DNA of 64,000 nucleotides from Mytilus californianus (Eukaryota; Mollusca; Bivalvia; Mytilida; Mytilidae), in assembly GCF_021869535.1 (NCBI RefSeq), contig NW_026262690.1:66675995-66739994 (forward strand). Reading direction: 5' to 3'. Position numbers and translations under genes: made by a program. The notes below the pieces were generated by a model. The model had not been told where the DNA came from, made no database searches, and worked only from the letters and a program-made list of their open reading frames with translations. Of this stretch, positions 58,531 to 64,000 are shown one piece after another. Numbering within the stretch: the stretch's first letter is position 1; every line of letters begins with the position of its first letter.

Positions 58531-60394
58531 TTCAAACCAGATATTGAATTGTGTAAATATTGTTGATTTTAAACATTTTTGTAATACGTGTGCGTATTAT
58601 AAAAACTGTAATGCACTCTTTGGCTTTTATGACGGGTATTACATTTGTCTAAGATGCCAGACGTGGGCAAACAACGTGTAATCTGCATGATCTTAACGTT
58701 TTGTTTACCAAAACAACCGAAAAAGAAGCCTTGTGGATATCAGGACAGTCAAGCTTTTGCTATTTTCCCTTGTATATACAATTTAAGGAGTATTCATGAG
58801 TATTCGTTTTTCATTTTCGGACTGGATAACAATAAAAAAAAATGGAAACGTAAAATTTAATCGTTTTAATGTCAAATTTAATCGTTTTAATGTAAAATGT
58901 AATCGTTTTTCATTTTTACATATTTTTATGTGCATTTTTTTTATGTTTAAGTCATGAATCAAATTTTTAAAAAAAATCTGGATTCAGCAAGACTTTTTCC
59001 CCGATTTAACATTATATATGTATATTTCTTTTTAGAAAAAAAATGTTTAAATAAGTCAAAACATTTTATTTAATCTGAGATTAGCCCAATAATTATAGGC
59101 TGCACCGTTTGTTAGAAATCTTTGCTTTATTTTGTTTTTACTGATACATGAGACTATTATATTTGTTCTTATTTGGCTTTCTGTTCATGTCCTTTTGGTC
59201 GTAAAGCTCTTGACATTTGCAGCATATTTACGCATCCCTTGCTTTCAAATATGCCGTAGGTTTCGAGCGTTCACGATAAAGGTCAATCCAGAAACACGCT
59301 ATGGACGCACGAAATTTATAAAGTGTTTATTTCATTTTTCATGATAGGCTTAAAGTTTCAAATGTGATGTTATAAAACATTAAATTAGGTCACAGGCTTT
59401 TCTCTTAAAATTAATAAATTAGAGAACCGTTTCGGAATAGCTCAGTCTCAGATGATAATTAATTTTGAAAATTAAAAAAAATACTCCTTGTATCTAAGCG
59501 TATGTACACACCGTTGTTTGATTATATGTGGCAGAATAATCAGAAATGATGGCAGCCACCTAACGACAGAAGCAGAAGCTGTTTTATAAACCATATCGGG
59601 GTGACAATATTTATTTTCTTATTTTCAATGTCGTAAGCAATGCCTAAAAACTGACAAACGAAACGTGACTGATCTGTCTGTTTCCCATCAAAGTCAAAGG
59701 GTAATTATAGTAAATGACCCTTGCTTAGTTTTTAAAACAGGCTAAATTTCTATTTCAATACATTACTTTTTTGCAAAGTAACGTAAAAGATGTTGCGTTC
59801 TTGGTGCTCGGGGTCTGCACGCACGGTTTTACATTTTTCGATGATACTTGCGGCCACTAAGAAACGAGTTTTGACATTTCTATTTCCAAGGTACATAAAC
59901 ATAGTAGCTAAAATCAGTTATATAAAAATATGATGTTCTATTAAATGATCAGGTTGTTCTATTTTGAACTGACTAGAATAAAATCTAATAAGTTATACCA
60001 ACGCACAGCAGGTCTATTAAAGTTTATCATTGACAAACAGCTGTGTTTACACTACAAAATTTATTCTGTGTACAGAAAACCCTGTGTAACTTGAAAATTT
60101 TAAGGCCTGGCAGCAAATGATAAATAAAATGAGACAGGTGATACCTAATGAGCCCTCAAAACCACGGTTACTCTTTGTTAATCAGATGCACGAAGTCGTA
60201 TGCTCCTCGTATACAAATTTGCTGTAAATTGCAAGCTCCTTTAAGATGTTTAAAAAAATCCTGCAAAGGAACAAAAACTTGAAAAGAATTCATCGACCAT
60301 CATGTGTTTTAAGGTCTGTCAGTGTGGTACAAATCAAACAAACTCTTCTTCCATGAATAATTTTCATTTTTAGTTTCAGAAAAATAATATAAAA
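58531..60394. other. AT-rich stretch with a 21-bp triple repeat
   Basis: Three 21-bp units (gtaaaatttaatcgttttaa + 1 base) occupy 58850-58912. 59250-59345 resembles 7145-7200 (ggacgcacgaaattta / ggacgcacgagattta), so part is dispersed repeat. No gene is recognised. Confidence 0.45.
58850..58912. repeat. 21-bp tandem repeat, three copies
   Basis: Units start at 58850, 58871 and 58892, each on the pattern gtaaaatttaatcgttttaa with one or two changes. Confidence 0.85.
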
Positions 60395-60735
60395 ATAAGG
60401 AGATGTGGTATGAAATGTCAATGAGACAACTATCCACCAAAGTTCAAATGAAGTGGATGTAAGCAATTAAACGCAACCGTATGGCCTTAACAATGAAAAC
60501 ACCAAACCATATACATTTGTAATCGACTACAAAAGGCCCTGACATGAAAAATATAAAACAATTCAATTGGGAAAACTAACGGCCTAATTTATGACAAAAC
60601 AATTTACGAAAAACAAATATGACAGACACGAACCTGAATGACAGGCACTGAACTTCATGCTCCTGACTTAGGACAGGCACATATAGAATGTGGTGGGGTT
60701 GAACAAGTCTGCTGGCGCCAAACCCTTACCTGGGA
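60395..60735 (+). repeat. Dispersed repeat family A, copy near the right end
   Basis: 'aaggagatgtggtatgaaat', 'gtcaatgagacaactatcca', 'aaacgcaaccgtatggcctt', 'ttgggaaaactaacggccta' and 'gctcctgacttaggacaggc' give a fairly full copy of family A. The 69-codon frame at 60638 lies in it and is not a gene. Confidence 0.8.
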
Positions 60736-61169
60736 CAACTCATTTTTGAATTTTGAGATTCATTTTTTTTCATCACTACTAAAGATAGTAAAATATACAA
60801 ACACATTATTTGACACTATTCACTCAGCTATATGTTTAACTCTTTAAATCACCTAGTGTTGAGAAGACATATATTGTCTAAAGCAATCAATACAATCCAG
60901 CCAACACATACATTTCCCACTAAGTTCATGTAAAGACAAGGACTATATATATATATCGATCCCAGTCAGCAGTAATTTCCATTGTGAATCTCTGAAATAA
61001 AATTATGTTGTGATAATCACAGGAATGCATGATTTTTTTGTAAATCAATAAAATTACCTTATAATTGGGTTTTATCAAACATAAATATGTGTGTGATAAA
61101 TATGGATATTTGTTGCAGCAACTGCAAACATAAAATCTGATATGCTGCATATGCATTTATGTTTTTTTA
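60736..61169. other. AT-rich stretch, nothing recognised
   Basis: No exon, RNA or repeat family is recognised. Confidence 0.4.
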
Positions 61170-61545
61170 TTCTTTTATATGCTGAATCTGACTGTGTGTT
61201 TAGATTTTGGATTTTTGGCAGTACATTTAATTATATGGTCCACATTGAGGTCTAAAGGGTCCAAAATTAAACTTTGTTTGATTTCATCAAAAATTGAATT
61301 TGATGTGATGAATCTTGCCATGTATTTAGATTTTGGATATTGGACCATAATAGGTAAATGTCTTATTTCAAAATTTTAAGTTCTTAGACATTCATTCTGT
61401 GTCAGAAACCTATGATGTGTCAAATATTAAATCGCAATCCAAATTCTGGGCTGTATCAAGCTTGAATGTTGTGTCTAAGGTAAGACCTCTGCAGTCATTT
61501 AAAGCTGCACCCTGTGGAGCATTTTATTTACATACATACACTATA
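61170..61545 (+). repeat. Dispersed repeat family B, copy 2
   Basis: 'gattttggatttttggcagt', 'ccacattgaggtctaaaggg', 'attctgtgtcagaaacctat', 'gctgtatcaagcttgaatgt' and 'aagctgcaccctgtggagca' mark family B, matching 2320-2760 over its second half. A short internal direct repeat ('tttagattttgga') is present. Confidence 0.7.
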
Positions 61546-62109
61546 GTATAGTATTGTATACAAGTGACCATACATAATGTCTGGATTCTCCTTAGGTTTT
61601 GTTTGATAATTTACACTTTTAATCTCTGTTCAATGCCAGGTAAACCCTGACAGTGGGTGTTCATAATGTCATCAGTTGGATATAGATTGGCAAGTACATG
61701 AGAGTGGTATGACAAGTTTTAACCAATGAACAGGTGTTTCTGTGCTAATTACTTACCAAGCCAGAGCTGTTACTTTTTCATCAGGCTTCTTCTGCTAACT
61801 GATTAAGATAAATAATCAATTCATCTATAAACCCCAGCATTTATCAAATAAAGCAAAATGTTTTTTTTTTTTATTTTGAAAATCTTAGTGCATATAATAT
61901 TCATTGTTTAATTTTATGAATAAATGACTTTAAGCTGAAAACCATCAATTTCAAATCAAATTGAGAAGTTTTTTTTTGTAAAAAAAGAGTCTTTTATGAG
62001 GATTAGATCTGATTATCTGTGTAACTCATAAGCTTTGATTCAAAAAGAAAAGTGAAGGTCAAGTCAATATTTTTTTTTAAAGTTAAAGGGACAAAAACAT
62101 GATTTTTAT
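61546..62109. other. AT-rich stretch, nothing recognised
   Basis: No exon or RNA is recognised; poly-T/poly-A runs near 61861 and 61971 are noted. Confidence 0.4.
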
Positions 62110-62420
62110 AGTTTGATCTTTTACACCACTGTCCCAGGTTAAAGTGAGGTTTAAGTGCTTACAAACATGTTTTACTCTGCGACATTCTCTATATGCGTCT
62201 CCAAAATCAGGAGCCTGTAATTCAGTGGTTCTTGTTAGTTGCTGTTTATCATATTTTTTTTTCTTCATTGTTTTACATATTAATTAGGCCTTTGGTTTTC
62301 TCATTTGAATTGTTTTACATTTTGTCATTTCATGTCAGGGCATTTATAGCATTTTATATGATATGGGTTTTGCGCATTAATCAAGGCGGTAAGGTGACCT
62401 ATAGTTGCTAAAAGTTGAAA
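62110..62420 (-). repeat. Dispersed repeat family A, reverse copy
   Basis: 'acaccactgtcccaggttaa', 'aaaatcaggagcctgtaatt', 'cagtggttcttgttagttgc' and 'gacctatagttgctaaaagt' are reverse-sense family A. The 72- and 61-codon frames over it are by-products. Confidence 0.75.
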
Positions 62421-63429
62421 TTTTTCTGGGAACATCAATGTACTGAATCAATGCAAAAATGAAATTTTGCATACCGGTATGAAAAATTTTGTTCATAAAA
62501 ATATAGAATTGGTTAAGAAAAATTTTCAAGATTCAGATACAAATGTAATCCAGACTATGCAGATATAATAATCGCAGTAGTTACGCATTACTATACTATA
62601 TTTTAAAGCCTTTTTCTGTAACGAAAAAGGAAAGTATGCTAATTTAGCACTAATATCGATTTTGTCATCAGCAAATTAAAGCATAACTAAATTTGTATTC
62701 TTTTCAAACGGGATGCATAAAGACACTCCCACGTTCATTTTGATCTATAAAGAGGTTAAACTAACTATCCTACTGCCTGTCGTTACATTTATTTTTGGCA
62801 TTGCACAAGTCATGTCTTCTTTGACTGTCCATGACGTTAAAGTACTAAATCCCTGGGATGTGTTTTAGTTGATTTTAGTGTCTGATGCATGATTTTTTAT
62901 TATTAATTGTGTTTGGCTTTTAACTAGCTGTCAGTAACTGCGAGTACTCTCAAATTTTACTTTCTTGTTTATTTGACCTGTTGATACTAATTGTAATGCT
63001 TTTTTGTTATTTAATGTTATTCAGGGTTATATCTGGTCTATATACCAGCTTTGATAAGTGTATTACTATAAATTTTCACTTCGTACTATGAACATCAAAA
63101 TTATTTATTTTGTAAAAATATTTCCTTTCTCTATTTGAACTGTACACGTATACCTAACAACAAAATTATTTTCATTTACCTGTGTTTAAAGTAATTGCAA
63201 ATGGCTGATATTTTTGTTCGAGCATATTGTTTTTCTTAAATTGTTTAACATTTCATAGCGGTATAACATGTTACTTTTATTATTCTTCCCTTAGTTTATT
63301 TATTTTGTATTTACATTGTATCATAGGTCAAATTTATTTGTTCAGTGTATGTTCACTGGTGTTAATATGTCCTTTGATTGAGTTAAGCTATTTCAGTTGA
63401 TATTTTATAGTGTGTCTTTCTATGTTGTG
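62421..63429. other. AT-rich stretch, nothing recognised
   Basis: 62930-62950 (tagctgtcagtaactgcgag) matches the reverse complement of family A at 4950-4970, so the far end of a reversed family A copy is present. Otherwise nothing is recognised. Confidence 0.4.
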
Positions 63430-63785
63430 ATGCTACACTATTGTTTCAGAAAAAAGGTGAAGGTTTGGTACCATTAAAACGTTTAAACCCGCTGCATTTG
63501 TTTACACCTGTCCTAAGTCAGGAATCTGATGTTCAGTAGTTGTCGTTTGTTGATGTGGTTCATAAGTGTTTCTCGTTTCTGGTTTTTTATATAGATTAGA
63601 CTGTTGATTTTCCCGTTTTATTGGTTTTACACTAGTAATTTTTGGGGCCCTTTATAGCTTGTTGTTGGGTGTGAGCCAAGGCTCCGTGTTGAAGACCGTA
63701 CTTTGACCTATAATGGTTTACTTTTATAAATTTTGACTTGGATGGAGAGTTGTCTCATTGGCACTCATACCACATCTTCTTATAT
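63430..63785 (-). repeat. Dispersed repeat family A, reverse copy at the right end
   Basis: 'gtttaaacccgctgcatttg', 'tcctaagtcaggaatctgat', 'ccctttatagcttgttgttg', 'gtgttgaagaccgtactttg' and 'agttgtctcattggcactca' give a nearly full reverse copy. Confidence 0.8.
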
Positions 63786-64000
63786 CTATATACAATGTAT
63801 GCTATAAATTGATTTTGTTTTGTTACATTGTAAATTGGTATGAACTATTATGCTTTGATTTAATATAAATCACAGAAATTCAAAAGGTAATTTCAGACTT
63901 GCAAATGTACAAAATGTACATGTACCAACTCACACGGGTGAAGAATCTTATACCAGTAGGTTTTCATTGACTGACATCAATCAATCATGCATTACCTCAG

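Overview
The window reads as a piece of an AT-rich, intron-bearing animal genome, most likely a bivalve mollusc close to marine mussels. That placement is from memory of dispersed repeat families seen here (the 'CTCACCTGG...CGTCGTCGTCGTT' repeat, the 'gccagacgcgcgtttcgtc' repeat, the repeat with the 'tcaggagcctg' core); no database search was run. There are no bacterial operons, no CRISPR array and no convincing tRNA or rRNA gene.

Only one real protein-coding gene is clear: a plus-strand Roco-family gene (LRR, ROC GTPase and COR domains, then a Cys-rich tail; closest in layout to MFHAS1/MASL1). Its large first coding exon is 40222-43000. Two further exons join in frame (43255-43434 and 43735-43825). 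A likely acidic C-terminal exon lies at 51203-51651, with AATAAA signals downstream. The splice phases of exon 1 to exon 2 to exon 3 fit exactly. The route from exon 3 to the last exon is not resolved; exon 2 to the last exon does fit.

Region by region: 1-2.8 kb is dispersed repeat plus a ~145 bp tandem satellite with a three-unit higher-order period. About 4.0-19.2 kb is an old multi-kilobase tandem array, with the same series of landmarks recurring three or four times. It carries reverse-transcriptase relics, mostly minus strand (a YIDD motif survives at 10752-10763), and short interspersed repeats. At 19.8-20.3 kb a near-perfect foldback element abuts another retroelement relic. 21.2-40 kb is mostly AT-rich unique-looking sequence with retroelement scraps, two MITEs, a 34-bp tandem array split by an insertion, and possibly an upstream exon (34588-34784). 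40.2-52.1 kb is the Roco gene. Its large presumed intron holds a long inverted repeat (arms of about 560 bp, each built of a 21-bp minisatellite, around a ~1.8 kb spacer) and a 42-bp tandem repeat. 53.5-64 kb holds more dispersed repeats, one nested insertion and a LINE pseudogene with an FVDD motif.

The most unusual structure is the long inverted repeat made of 21-bp units inside the presumed Roco intron. If transcribed it would fold into a hairpin hundreds of base pairs long. The multi-kilobase non-coding tandem array is the second. All repeat family names are my own labels (A-G) and identities are by eye.
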